Under the pieces are notes generated by a model that was not told where the DNA came from, did no database searches, and saw only the letters and a list, made by a program, of their open reading frames with translations. Both the position numbers and the translations under genes were made by a program. A stretch of 41,389 nt of DNA, taken from assembly GCF_001434465.1 (NCBI RefSeq), contig NZ_AZGE01000016.1:1-41389 (forward strand), in the 5' to 3' direction. Below, in pieces: positions 27,854 through 36,259 of this stretch. The stretch comes from Limosilactobacillus oris DSM 4864. Its GTDB lineage: Bacteria > Bacillota > Bacilli > Lactobacillales > Lactobacillaceae. The first letter of the stretch is position 1, and each line of letters starts with the position of its first letter.

Positions 27854-28306
27854 ATGAAAGTTATTTTTACTCAAGATGTTCGTGGACGCGGTAAGCGGGG
27901 CCAGGTTAAGGATGTTCCCGATGGTTACGCCCAAAACTACCTCATCAAGCGCGGCCTCGCTAAGCAGGCTACCAAGGCAGCAATGAGCCAGCTGGCCGGT
28001 CAGAAGCGGGCTGAGGAAAAGCATGCCGAAGAAGAACTGGCGGAGGCCAAGCAGGTCAAGAAGGTCTTGGAGAGTGACAAGACCGTAGTAGAGCTGAGCG
28101 GAAAGGCGGGGACTGATGGCCGGATGTTTGGTTCCATTTCCACCAAGCAAATTGCTACGGCCCTGGAAAAGCAGTACAAGCTGAAGATTGACAAGCGCAA
28201 GATCGAATTAGCAGCGCCAATCAAGGCTTTAGGTTACGTAAACGTGCCAATCAAGCTGCACCCTGAAGTCACGGCTGAAATCCGGGTGCACATTGCGGAA
28301 AAGTAG
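27854..28306 (+). CDS. rplI: 50S ribosomal protein L9
   Basis: bL9, with the N-terminal RNA-binding domain ([20 protein letters not shown]), a long connecting helix and a C-terminal domain. The full length is 150 residues. I chose ATG 27854, with GAGGAG at 27839-27844. An in-frame GTG at 27845 overlaps the gdpP stop but would add three non-family residues. It is co-transcribed with gdpP and dnaB. Confidence 0.97.
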   Translation: MKVIFTQDVRGRGKRGQVKDVPDGYAQNYLIKRGLAKQATKAAMSQLAGQKRAEEKHAEEELAEAKQVKKVLESDKTVVELSGKAGTDGRMFGSISTKQIATALEKQYKLKIDKRKIELAAPIKALGYVNVPIKLHPEVTAEIRVHIAEK

Positions 28307-28338
28307 TTTGCGGTTAAAGGCAAAGGAGCAGAATCGCC

Positions 28339-29754
28339 ATGGATAATGCACCCATGCAAGAAGAGCCCCGCGATTTAGAAGCTGAAAAAGCAGTTCTGGG
28401 AGCTGCTTTTTTAAGTAAAAACGCGCTGGCCGATGCAATGGAATATTTGGAGGCACCTGATTTCTACCGGCGGGCCCACCAGATTATTTTTGAAAAGATG
28501 GTCGACCTGTATGAGGACGACCAGCCAATTGATCCCATCACGATGAATAGCGCTCTGATGAAGGACAACCAGACGGAAAACGTCGGTGGTCCTGCCTACA
28601 TCGCGGAGCTGGCCTCGTCAGTGCCATCCGCCCGCGACGTCAGCTACTACGCGAAAATCGTTCATGATAAGGCGACCCGCCGCCGGCTGATTGAAGTGGC
28701 GACGAAGATTATCAACGATAGCTACGCCGATAACCAGCAGCTTGGCGACTTGCTCGACACGGCAGAGCGGGACGTGATGCAGGTATCTGAGGGGAGCAGT
28801 CAGACCTCCTTTAAGAAAATCAGCACGGTCCTAGATGAATCCCTGAGCCACATTGATGAGCTGTCCCAGCAGCAGAGTGATGTCACCGGCTTGAAAACCG
28901 GCTACCAGCAGCTGGATGAGATGACGACTGGATTGCACAAGGATGAGCTGGTCATCATCGCTGCCCGGCCGGCCGTGGGGAAGACCGCCTTTGCACTGAA
29001 CATTGCCCAGAATGTCGCCACCCGGACTGAGGACGGCAAACGAACGACGGTGGCAATCTTCAGCCTGGAAATGGGCGCAGAATCACTGGTTAACCGGATG
29101 CTGTGTGCTGAGGGAAACATTAACGCCAACCACCTGCGGACGGGGCAGCTGACCCCCGAAGAGTGGGAGAGTATGTACATGGCGATGGGAACCCTGTCGA
29201 ATGCCCAGATTTATATTGACGACACGCCCGGGGTGAAGGTCGCTGAAATCCGGGCCCGGTGCCGGCGGCTAGCCAAGGAAAAGGGTAACCTGGGCTTGAT
29301 CGTGATCGACTACCTCCAGCTGATTGAAGGGAGCAACCCCGACAACCGGCAGCAGGAAGTTTCCGAAATTTCCCGGCAGCTCAAGAAGCTGGCAAAGGAG
29401 CTGGAAGTACCAGTAATTGCCCTCTCCCAGCTTTCCCGGGGAGTCGAACAGCGCCAGGACAAGCGGCCGGTGCTGTCTGATATTCGTGAATCAGGGTCAA
29501 TTGAGCAGGATGCCGATATTGTCAGTTTCCTCTACCGTGACGACTATTATGAACACGAGGGGGAAGATGACGATGACCAGCAGGGTGGCAGTCCGGCCCA
29601 ACAGGAGGACGATGCCGACGCGGCCAACGTCAGTGAAGTCGAAGTCATTATTGAAAAGAACCGTAGTGGTCCGCGGGGAACGGTCAAGCTCTTGTTTGCC
29701 AAGTCGTATAACAAGTTTGCTTCCGTTGCTTACGTACCAGAGGACCACCAGTAA
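28339..29754 (+). CDS. dnaB: replicative DNA helicase
   Basis: Hexameric helicase (DnaB family, called DnaC in B. subtilis) that unwinds DNA ahead of the replisome. The 471-residue product has the N-terminal primase-binding domain (EAEKAVLGAAFL) and the RecA-like motor with Walker A ARPAVGKTAFALN. The LIVIDYLQLIEG motif and LSQLSRGVEQR also belong to the motor. Near the C-terminus a long Asp/Glu/Gln-rich insertion follows FLYRDDYYE, a variable loop in lactobacilli. ATG 28339 has an AAAGGAG site. Confidence 0.97.
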   Translation: MDNAPMQEEPRDLEAEKAVLGAAFLSKNALADAMEYLEAPDFYRRAHQIIFEKMVDLYEDDQPIDPITMNSALMKDNQTENVGGPAYIAELASSVPSARDVSYYAKIVHDKATRRRLIEVATKIINDSYADNQQLGDLLDTAERDVMQVSEGSSQTSFKKISTVLDESLSHIDELSQQQSDVTGLKTGYQQLDEMTTGLHKDELVIIAARPAVGKTAFALNIAQNVATRTEDGKRTTVAIFSLEMGAESLVNRMLCAEGNINANHLRTGQLTPEEWESMYMAMGTLSNAQIYIDDTPGVKVAEIRARCRRLAKEKGNLGLIVIDYLQLIEGSNPDNRQQEVSEISRQLKKLAKELEVPVIALSQLSRGVEQRQDKRPVLSDIRESGSIEQDADIVSFLYRDDYYEHEGEDDDDQQGGSPAQQEDDADAANVSEVEVIIEKNRSGPRGTVKLLFAKSYNKFASVAYVPEDHQ

Positions 29755-29856
29755 ACGGGACGGCGCTCGTTTAACCGTCCCACAGTTACTGCAGGGGATG
29801 CCTGCCGGAGCCGCCGGCGGTACCGCTGTGACTTTAATATCGAGAGAATAGTAAAA

Positions 29857-29886
29857 AGGGGCTGAGTTATTTTCCAGCCTCTTTGA
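29857..29886 (+). terminator. terminator after dnaB
   Basis: AGGGGCTG (29857-29864) pairs with CAGCCTCT (29875-29882) with one G-U pair, then TTTGATTT. A separate GGGACGG/CCGTCCC hairpin (29757-29781) right after the dnaB stop lacks a T run. Confidence 0.65.
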
Positions 29887-29906
29887 TTTAATAGGAGGTG
29901 GCGAAG

Positions 29907-31106
29907 ATGCAAACGAAGAGCGCGGTAAAGTTGAAATGGTTATTGATCAGTATGTTTATCAGCAGCCTCGGCAACAGTTTTGTCTGGCCACTGACCACCA
30001 TTTATATGCATGAACAGCTCCACGAAACGTTGACGATGTCCGGGATTGTCCTGCTCTTCTACTCCGGCGCCAACGTGGTCGGCAGCTACCTGAGTGGCAA
30101 CCTCTTTGACCGCCATAATCCCCACTGGCTCCTGTTCGGCGGGACCGTCGTGGCCACCATCATCATTGCCCTGCTGATCTTTTTCAACGGCTGGCCAATT
30201 TACGCCGTTTTGCTGACGATGATTGGCTTTTTTAATGGTTGGATCATTACGATGATTAATTCCTATGCGACGAAGGTGGGCCGTGATGGCCGCTACGTCT
30301 TCAACATGTTATACTTTGCCAGCAACCTGGGAATGGTGATTGGGACGACGATAGTGGGCCCGCTCTACCAGTACGCCCACGGGAGTGTATCACCACTGTT
30401 TGCCTTTACGACGGTCTTCTACACGCTCTTGGCGGTAATTACTCTGACCTGCTTTGGCAACGGCGAACCGGCGCCGGTCAGTGCCAGCTCTGCTTCAGAT
30501 AAGGCGGTAGCGAAGAGGGTTAGTGTTCCTCGGGCGAACCTCTGGATTTGCTGGACTTTCTTTATCAGTCTCTGCGTAATCTGGACGATGTATGAACAGT
30601 GGTCCAGCAACCTGTCCGTCTTTATGACCGAACAGGGAATCTCGATGACCAAGTATAGTCTGTTGTGGACGATTAACGGGATTTTGATTGTGGTGGCGCA
30701 GCTGGTGTTATCCTGGCTGGACCGCTGGCACATCAACCCCTACCTGCTGGTTTACATCGGGACGCTGACGATTGCCCTGTCCTTTGTCCTCTTGCTGGTG
30801 GCAAAGTCATACGCCTGGTACATTCTCGCGATGGTGGTCCTGACAATTGGCGAAGCGACGGTGATTCCGACGATGCCGGCGATTGTCAATAGCCTCTCGC
30901 CGGTGGCCGTCAAGGGGAAGTACCAGGGAATCCTGAACGCTTATTCTTCCCTTGGGAAGGCCTTTGGACCACTGTTTGGTGGGGTCATTATCGGCCTGAG
31001 CTCGTACCACGTACTGTTTATTATTTGCGCACTGGCCATTTTTGCCCTCGAACTGGTGATTTTCCTGGTTGTCCGGAGCAAGCGGCCAGCTACCAAGGAG
31101 TATTAG
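29907..31106 (+). CDS. MFS transporter, probable drug or metabolite exporter
   Basis: Major facilitator protein of 399 residues with about 12 predicted membrane helices. It has the loop 2-3 motif GNLFDRHNPHWLL, close to the family's GxLxDRxGRR signature, and the mid-protein linker common to MFS (about 190-212, Ala/Ser-rich). I chose ATG 29907, 9 bases after GGAGG. The in-frame GTG 29898 touches the ribosome site and is unlikely. No substrate can be assigned. It is probably co-transcribed with the small zinc-ribbon gene that follows after 12 bases. Confidence 0.86.
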   Translation: MQTKSAVKLKWLLISMFISSLGNSFVWPLTTIYMHEQLHETLTMSGIVLLFYSGANVVGSYLSGNLFDRHNPHWLLFGGTVVATIIIALLIFFNGWPIYAVLLTMIGFFNGWIITMINSYATKVGRDGRYVFNMLYFASNLGMVIGTTIVGPLYQYAHGSVSPLFAFTTVFYTLLAVITLTCFGNGEPAPVSASSASDKAVAKRVSVPRANLWICWTFFISLCVIWTMYEQWSSNLSVFMTEQGISMTKYSLLWTINGILIVVAQLVLSWLDRWHINPYLLVYIGTLTIALSFVLLLVAKSYAWYILAMVVLTIGEATVIPTMPAIVNSLSPVAVKGKYQGILNAYSSLGKAFGPLFGGVIIGLSSYHVLFIICALAIFALELVIFLVVRSKRPATKEY

Positions 31107-31118
31107 GAAGTAAGAACA

Positions 31119-31427
31119 ATGTTTTACAACAACTTTGATAATGTTTACGGTGAGGACCGCTACGGGATGGTCGGCAAAACCGGGGATGGCTTCCGTGAAG
31201 ACCGGCTGCTCGAAATTCCGTGCTACCGGTGTCACCAGGCACCACTGGTGATTGCGGAACGCAACTGGGTGGACACCAACAACGATGACTCCCAGCGTTA
31301 CCAAATCGTAGTCAGCTGCACCCACTGCGGGGCGGTTGACCAGTTCATCGTCAATGATGGCCGGGAGAAGCAAATTGGGCGTTTGCAGCACGCCCATGTC
31401 CGGCCTAGTGAACACAACTTAGCTTAA
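31119..31427 (+). CDS. small CxxC zinc-ribbon-like protein of unknown function
   Basis: I do not recognise a named family. The 102-residue protein has two CxxC pairs, CYRC (about residue 35) and CTHC (about 67), spaced as in a zinc ribbon, with a polar N-terminus starting MFYNNFDNVYGEDRYGMVG. No membrane segment is present. It follows the MFS gene and precedes a terminator. The ribosome site is weak (AGGAAG). Confidence 0.72.
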   Translation: MFYNNFDNVYGEDRYGMVGKTGDGFREDRLLEIPCYRCHQAPLVIAERNWVDTNNDDSQRYQIVVSCTHCGAVDQFIVNDGREKQIGRLQHAHVRPSEHNLA

Positions 31428-31434
31428 CTGAATT

Positions 31435-31470
31435 GCGATAGTCGTCCTAGTGACCACTACCGCTTTTTTT
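31435..31470 (+). terminator. terminator of the MFS / zinc-ribbon unit
   Basis: A 12-position stem with two mismatches (GCGATAGTCGTC with GACCACTACCGC) is followed by T7. Confidence 0.8.
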
Positions 31471-31687
31471 GTTCGGTAAATCATCACTGTTAGACGTAGA
31501 TATGAATAAATCGTCAGATGACAAGTAAAAAGTTTCGCAAATATTCAGTTAAGATCCCGTATACTCTAAGTAGGTGTGTAACAAATTCCAATTGTAGCGC
31601 CAATCTGAAAATTCCTAACCATTCGCCAACTTTGTGATACTGTAAACATTGTAAAGCGATTGGATATTTCTAAGGAGATGTTTTGTT
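31471..31687. other. adh upstream region
   Basis: About 217 bases without a gene. A possible -10 TATACT occurs near 31560, but no good -35 is seen. I looked for Rex-type (TTGTGA...TCACAA) and cre sites and found only half-matches near 31635-31660. Confidence 0.3.
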
Positions 31688-32809
31688 ATGAAAATCAAAG
31701 CTGCTGTTGTAGATAAGAAAGGCGCTAAGTTTGATATTCGTGACGACGTTGAATTGGCAGAGATGCAACCAGATGACCTCCAGGTTCACATGGTAGCCAC
31801 CGGAATCTGCCACTCCGATGAAGCCCTGCGGAAGGGGGATGCCGAAATCGGCTACCCAATTATCTTGGGTCACGAAGGTTCCGGGATCGTTGAAAAAGTC
31901 GGCTCCGAAGTTAAGGACTTCAAGCCGGGCGACCACGTTATCCTGTCCTTCTACGGCTGTGGTAACTGTATCAACTGTTTGAAGGGGAAGCCAACCAAGT
32001 GCCTGAACTACGCTGCCAACAACCTCTCCGGGGTTCGTCCTGACGGCAGTGCCCACTTCACCGAGGATGGTCACCAGGTTGACGATATGTTTGACCAATC
32101 ATCATTCACCACGACGACTGTGGTTCGGGAGCGGAATGCCGTTAAGGTTCCAAAAGACCTTGACCTGCGGAAGCTCGGACCTCTGGGCTGTGGTTACGTT
32201 ACTGGTTCCGGGACCGTCTTTAACACCTTAAAGCCTGAACCAGGTTCGACCATCGCGGTTACCGGGACCGGTGCCGTTGGCCTGGCTGCCATGATGGCTG
32301 GTAAGATTTCCGGCTGCACGAAGGTTATCGCCATTGACCGGGTACCAGAACGGCTGGAACTGGCAAAGGAGCTGGGTGCGACCGACGCCATCAACACCAA
32401 TGACCAGGACATGGTCAAGGCTATCCAGGACTTGACTGACGGCAAGGGAGTTGACTACATCGTCGATACCACCGGTGTTACCAAGGTCATGGAAGACGCT
32501 ATCCAAGCGCTGGCGCAAGGTGGGGTTCTGGCTGCGATTGCCGTTACTGCCCAACACATTGACGTCAACACCTGGAACGACCTTTGCCCAGCAGACCGGA
32601 CCATCGTTGGTGTCAACATGGGTGACTCAATCCCGCAAGTTGATATTCCACGTCTGATTGAATTCTACAAGCTCGGCATGTTCGACTTTGATAAGACCGA
32701 AAAGTTCTACGACTTCGACCAGATTAACGAAGCCAACGCTGACTCAGTATCTGGCAAGACCATCAAGCCAGTGCTGATTATCGACAAGGACTACCAGCCG
32801 GGTGACTAA
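31688..32809 (+). CDS. zinc-dependent alcohol dehydrogenase (aryl-alcohol type)
   Basis: NAD(P)-dependent medium-chain dehydrogenase interconverting an alcohol and an aldehyde. The 373-residue product has the catalytic zinc ligands in GICHSDE and GHEGSG and the GCGY Cys. The structural zinc site is GCGNCINCLKGKPTKC (four Cys). The nucleotide fold has GTGAVGLAAMMAG, and IAIDR is at the second strand end; its Asp suggests NAD. The RPDGS segment resembles XylB/benzyl-alcohol dehydrogenases. AAGGAGA precedes ATG 31688. An AldA-type dehydrogenase gene follows after 58 bases, so together they could take an alcohol to its acid. Confidence 0.92.
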   Translation: MKIKAAVVDKKGAKFDIRDDVELAEMQPDDLQVHMVATGICHSDEALRKGDAEIGYPIILGHEGSGIVEKVGSEVKDFKPGDHVILSFYGCGNCINCLKGKPTKCLNYAANNLSGVRPDGSAHFTEDGHQVDDMFDQSSFTTTTVVRERNAVKVPKDLDLRKLGPLGCGYVTGSGTVFNTLKPEPGSTIAVTGTGAVGLAAMMAGKISGCTKVIAIDRVPERLELAKELGATDAINTNDQDMVKAIQDLTDGKGVDYIVDTTGVTKVMEDAIQALAQGGVLAAIAVTAQHIDVNTWNDLCPADRTIVGVNMGDSIPQVDIPRLIEFYKLGMFDFDKTEKFYDFDQINEANADSVSGKTIKPVLIIDKDYQPGD

Positions 32810-32867
32810 GCAGCCGCGATGAAACATTGAGTTTGGTTAAGTAGATGCTTGAAAGGAAGCAATAAAA

Positions 32868-34319
32868 TTGGCTACACCACACTACAAGATGTACATTAAT
32901 GGCAAATTTGTTGATACGGACTCTGGTGAAAAGATCACGGTTATCAGCCCAAACGATGAGTCTGTGCTTGGGACGGTTCCAAGCGCCACGGTTGAAGAGA
33001 CCCGGGCCGCAATTGATGCCGCTACTGAAGCGGAAAAGTCCTGGCACCGGATTCCCGCACCAACCCGGGGGATGTACCTCCACAAGCTGGCTGAGGAAAT
33101 CCGCAAGGACCCAGAACCATGGATCAAGAACCTGCAAGTTGAACAGGGGAAGATTCGTTCGCTGGCTGAAACAGAAGTCAACTTCACCGCTGACTACTTT
33201 GACTACATGGCCGCTGCTGGTCGGACCTACAAGGGTGAGGTTATCCAATCCGACAACAAGGATGAGACAATTTTGCTCAAGCGGATGCCAATTGGGGTCA
33301 TTGCCGGCATCCTGCCATGGAACTTCCCATTCTTCCTGATTGCGCGGAAGATGGCGCCAGCTCTGGTCACCGGGAACACCATCGTTTTGAAGCCGAGTTC
33401 CGACACGCCAATTGGTGCCTTGGAATTCGCCAAGCTCTGTGACAAGGTTGGCATTCCAGCCGGGGTTGTCAACTTCGTCACCGGACCAGGTTCCGTGGTC
33501 GGCAACGAGCTGTCCAAGAACCCAAAGATCGGCATGGCGAGCCTGACTGGTTCCGTCAGCGCCGGGAAGCGGATCATGTCCGCCGCTGCAGAGCACGTTG
33601 GCGAGGTTTCCCTCGAATTAGGTGGGAATGCGCCAGCAATCGTCTGTGATGATGCCGACATTGATGAAGCCGTTAAGGACATCATTGGTTCGCGGTTCGA
33701 CAACAACGGTGAACTGTGCAACAACGTTCAGCGAGTTTACGTTCAGGAAGGCGTGGCCGATGAGTTCATGGAGAAGCTGGTTGCCGGCGTTAAGGCCATT
33801 GCCACTGGTGACACCGTTAAGAACCCTGACATTGGCATGGGCCCGCTGATTAACAAGGCGGCCCTCGAAAAGGTCGACAGCCAGGTCAAGCAGGCCGTTA
33901 AGGAAGGGGCCAAGGTCGTTGTTGGTGGTAAGCCAATGGAAGGCAAGGGCTTCTTCTACGAACCAACCATTTTGACCAACGTCACCCAGGAAGGTTCCGC
34001 TATTCAGGACGAAATCTTCGGGCCTGTTCTGCCAGTTATGACCTTCAAGAACTTGAAGGATGCCGTTGAAATGTGCAACGACAGCACGATGGGCCTGACT
34101 TCTGGAATCTTCACCAAGAGCCTCGACCGGGCAGCCTACGCGATCAACGAGATCCAAGCCGGTGAAACCTACGTTAACCGGAACTACTTCGAGGCTATGC
34201 AGGGCTACCACGCTGGGGTTAAGGAATCTGGTATCGGTGGCTCTGATGGGATGCACGGCATTCTGGAGTGCACTGATACGAAAGTTTGCTATATCCAACG
34301 CCATCCCGAAGACATTTAA
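32868..34319 (+). CDS. NAD-dependent aldehyde dehydrogenase (AldA-like)
   Basis: Oxidises an aldehyde to a carboxylic acid. The 483-residue sequence is close throughout to E. coli lactaldehyde/glycolaldehyde dehydrogenase AldA, for example in GILPWNFPFFLIARKMAPAL, LTGSVSAGKRIM and NYFEAMQGYHAG. The general-base Glu is in ELGGNAP and the catalytic Cys in NNGELCNNVQR. The start is TTG 32868 with AAGGAAG upstream, giving MATPHYKMYINGKF. It follows the alcohol dehydrogenase gene, probably as one operon. The physiological aldehyde is not known from sequence. Confidence 0.92.
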   Translation: MATPHYKMYINGKFVDTDSGEKITVISPNDESVLGTVPSATVEETRAAIDAATEAEKSWHRIPAPTRGMYLHKLAEEIRKDPEPWIKNLQVEQGKIRSLAETEVNFTADYFDYMAAAGRTYKGEVIQSDNKDETILLKRMPIGVIAGILPWNFPFFLIARKMAPALVTGNTIVLKPSSDTPIGALEFAKLCDKVGIPAGVVNFVTGPGSVVGNELSKNPKIGMASLTGSVSAGKRIMSAAAEHVGEVSLELGGNAPAIVCDDADIDEAVKDIIGSRFDNNGELCNNVQRVYVQEGVADEFMEKLVAGVKAIATGDTVKNPDIGMGPLINKAALEKVDSQVKQAVKEGAKVVVGGKPMEGKGFFYEPTILTNVTQEGSAIQDEIFGPVLPVMTFKNLKDAVEMCNDSTMGLTSGIFTKSLDRAAYAINEIQAGETYVNRNYFEAMQGYHAGVKESGIGGSDGMHGILECTDTKVCYIQRHPEDI

Positions 34320-34426
34320 TAACAAAACGCAAGCTCCTCAAAGTCAACCTAGGACTGCAAAGCTAGGCTCTAAGTCCCGGGGGTGGGTCATGGGAGACCT
34401 TTGAAATATTTACCAAGATAAATCGA

Positions 34427-34467
34427 AAACGCCAGTCCGCAAGTGTAAAGCTCGCGGACTGGCGTTT
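34427..34467. terminator. bidirectional terminator
   Basis: A perfect 14-bp stem (34427-34440 with 34454-34467) lies between the convergent aldehyde dehydrogenase and cystine symporter genes. The T-rich side is best in the minus direction (GTTTTCGATTT). Confidence 0.85.
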
Positions 34468-34500
34468 GGTGTACTGAATGAATGTTGGTGGTGGTCTAAA

Positions 34501-35886
34501 TTAAAGTTCGTTGGCAACGATGTTCTTGCGGTTGCCCAGCTTATCGTAATCGAGCTCATCCATGTTCTTGGCGGTGACTACCCCCGCAAGGATGGAATCG
34601 TTAACGTTGAGGGCGGTCCGGGCCATATCGATGATCGGGTCAATGGCAATCAGGACCCCCATGATTGCAACGGGCAGGTTTAATGTCCCCAGCACCATCA
34701 GGGTGGTGAAAGTGGCCCCACCACCGACGCCGGCAACCCCGAATGAGGCGATAACGTCAATTGCCATCAGAGTCAGGACAAACTGCCAGGAAAGAACGTT
34801 AATCCCCGCGGTTGGAGCGATAATCGCCGCAACCATTGAAGGGTAGATACCAGCACAGCCGTTTTGACCGATTGTCAGACCAAAGCTGGCGGCAAAGTTA
34901 GCAACCGGGCTGCTTACGCCGAGGGAATCACGTTGGATTTTGACGTTCAGCGGCAGGGTTCCGGCGCTGGTCCGGGAGGTGAAGGCAAAGACCAGGGCGG
35001 GCCAGGCCTTCTTGTAATAGGTAACCGGGTTAATCCGGTTCGCCATCAGGATCAGGGTGTGAACGAGGAACATTGCGATGATGGCAACGTAGGCGGCGAC
35101 GATGAAGGTCCCCAGCTTAGCGATGGAGGCAAAACTGCTCGTAGCGGTGGCCTTGACCATCAGGGCAAAGATGCCGTAAGGAGTGAGTTCCAAGACCATT
35201 TTGACCAGCCGGCTGACGATCCCCTGCAGTGCGGCAATGCCCTTGGCAAAGACGCGGGCTTCCTCAGCCTGGTTGTCACGCAACCAGAGGTAGGCAATTC
35301 CGACCATCAAGGAGAAGATTACCACGGCGATGGTGCTGGATGACCGGGTCCCGGCAAAGTCGGCGAAGATGTTGGTTGGCAGCAGGTTCGTGATTTGCTG
35401 CGGCAGGGTCAGCCCCTTGAGTGTTTCCTGGTGGGTCTTAATCGCTTCGACGGCGGTGGAGTTGGCTGCCATCCCCTTGATAAAACCGGCGCCCTGGAGG
35501 TTAAAGATGATCACGCTCATGATTCCCAGGAAGGAAGCGATTGCCGTGGTTGACAGGAGGATTCCCAGAACGTTGGCGGTCATCTTCTTCAAGTTAGTCT
35601 TGGCTTTGAGCCGGGTAAAGGCGCTGACCAGGGAGACGAAGACCAGCGGGATGACCAGCATTTGCAGCAGGGCGATGTAGCCGTTCCCGACGATGTTGAT
35701 CCAATCAATCGCGTTCGTGACCGTCTTGCTAGTCGGCCCGTAAATCAGTTGGATGGCACTACCACCGATGATTCCCAGCGCGAGGGCGAGGAAAACCAGT
35801 TTATTAAAGCCCCAGTGGCGGCGGTGCAAGTAAACCATGCCGGCCATAATGATGGCGGCGATGATGACAATGATGAATGTTTGCAT
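34501..35886 (-). CDS. tcyP: L-cystine symporter, TcyP type
   Basis: Sodium/proton-coupled symporter of the dicarboxylate/amino acid:cation (DAACS) family. The subgroup with the long N-terminal helix, B. subtilis TcyP and E. coli YdjN, imports cystine. The 461-residue product has about 8-10 hydrophobic segments, the SRTSAGTLPLNVKIQRDSLGV loop typical of the TcyP group, and the FGLTIGQNGCAGIYP segment. I chose ATG 35886. The frame stays open further upstream, but that part overlaps the leader terminator. The ribosome site is weak (AGAGAG). It lies downstream of a Cys-codon leader ORF and an intrinsic terminator, matching a cystine-uptake role. Confidence 0.9.
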   Translation of the reverse strand: MQTFIIVIIAAIIMAGMVYLHRRHWGFNKLVFLALALGIIGGSAIQLIYGPTSKTVTNAIDWINIVGNGYIALLQMLVIPLVFVSLVSAFTRLKAKTNLKKMTANVLGILLSTTAIASFLGIMSVIIFNLQGAGFIKGMAANSTAVEAIKTHQETLKGLTLPQQITNLLPTNIFADFAGTRSSSTIAVVIFSLMVGIAYLWLRDNQAEEARVFAKGIAALQGIVSRLVKMVLELTPYGIFALMVKATATSSFASIAKLGTFIVAAYVAIIAMFLVHTLILMANRINPVTYYKKAWPALVFAFTSRTSAGTLPLNVKIQRDSLGVSSPVANFAASFGLTIGQNGCAGIYPSMVAAIIAPTAGINVLSWQFVLTLMAIDVIASFGVAGVGGGATFTTLMVLGTLNLPVAIMGVLIAIDPIIDMARTALNVNDSILAGVVTAKNMDELDYDKLGNRKNIVANEL

Positions 35887-35937
35887 TGTAATGCTCTCTT
35901 TCTTTTTCTTTAGGTGGAATAATAGCAAGTTTAGCAA

Positions 35938-35977
35938 CAAAAAAAGAGTTCCCAGTGCGCGCACTCTGAGAACTCTT
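35938..35977 (-). terminator. attenuator terminator in the tcyP leader
   Basis: In the minus direction AAGAGTTCTC pairs with GGGAACTCTT (35968-35977 with 35944-35953, one G-U pair). An inner AGTG/CACT stem follows across a 2-base bulge, then T7. It lies between the Cys-codon leader ORF and tcyP, with no promoter after it, so it must be conditionally read through. Confidence 0.85.
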
Positions 35978-36010
35978 GGGAGTATTATTTAAACCTGGCA
36001 AAGCTGCTTG

Positions 36011-36121
36011 TTAACTTTGCTGGTCCCGTGATGAGTAATCATAAGGCAACGCAAATAGCATGTTGGCGTTCGCACAACATGCACAACAAGCTGCTGATTT
36101 GGTGAAAATGGCGTTTGTCAT
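36011..36121 (-). CDS. cysteine leader peptide upstream of tcyP
   Basis: A 36-codon ORF with a perfect AAAGGAGT ribosome site 7-8 bases before ATG 36121. The peptide begins MTNAIFTKSAACCACCANAN, so four of residues 12-16 are Cys, all TGT codons (36074-36088). It sits between a consensus promoter and an intrinsic terminator, upstream of a cystine transporter. The stop at 36011 would place a terminating ribosome over GGGA at 36024-36027, part of a possible antiterminator. I infer a ribosome-stalling sensor of cysteinyl-tRNA supply. Confidence 0.8.
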   Translation of the reverse strand: MTNAIFTKSAACCACCANANMLFALPYDYSSRDQQS

Positions 36122-36155
36122 AATGATTACTCCTTTCGTTTCTAAGCTTGGCATA

Positions 36156-36184
36156 AATATACCGGCATTCTTACTTTTTGTCAA
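36156..36184 (-). promoter_or_regulatory. promoter of the cysteine leader and tcyP
   Basis: On the minus strand TTGACA (36179-36184), a 17-base spacer and TATATT (36156-36161). This is close to consensus, with transcription expected about 28 bases before the leader ORF. Confidence 0.8.
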
Positions 36185-36259
36185 CCCAAGAATTTAAATT
36201 AACCATTCCGCGCACTTTGGTATAGGATTGAGGTAAGACCAAAAAGGAGGACTTCAGCA

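Noticed and set aside
31630-31665. Rex or cre operator before the alcohol dehydrogenase gene
   Set aside because: TTGTGA has no matching inverted half, and the TGTAAAGCG string has one extra base compared with the cre consensus.
34320-34426. Partly paired stretch after the aldehyde dehydrogenase gene (CCTAG/CTAGG)
   Set aside because: Only short, imperfect pairings are present and the terminator follows. Not enough to call an RNA element.
35887-35964. Longer N-terminus for the cystine symporter
   Set aside because: The extra codons run through the leader terminator and have no ribosome site. ATG 35886 begins the expected first helix.
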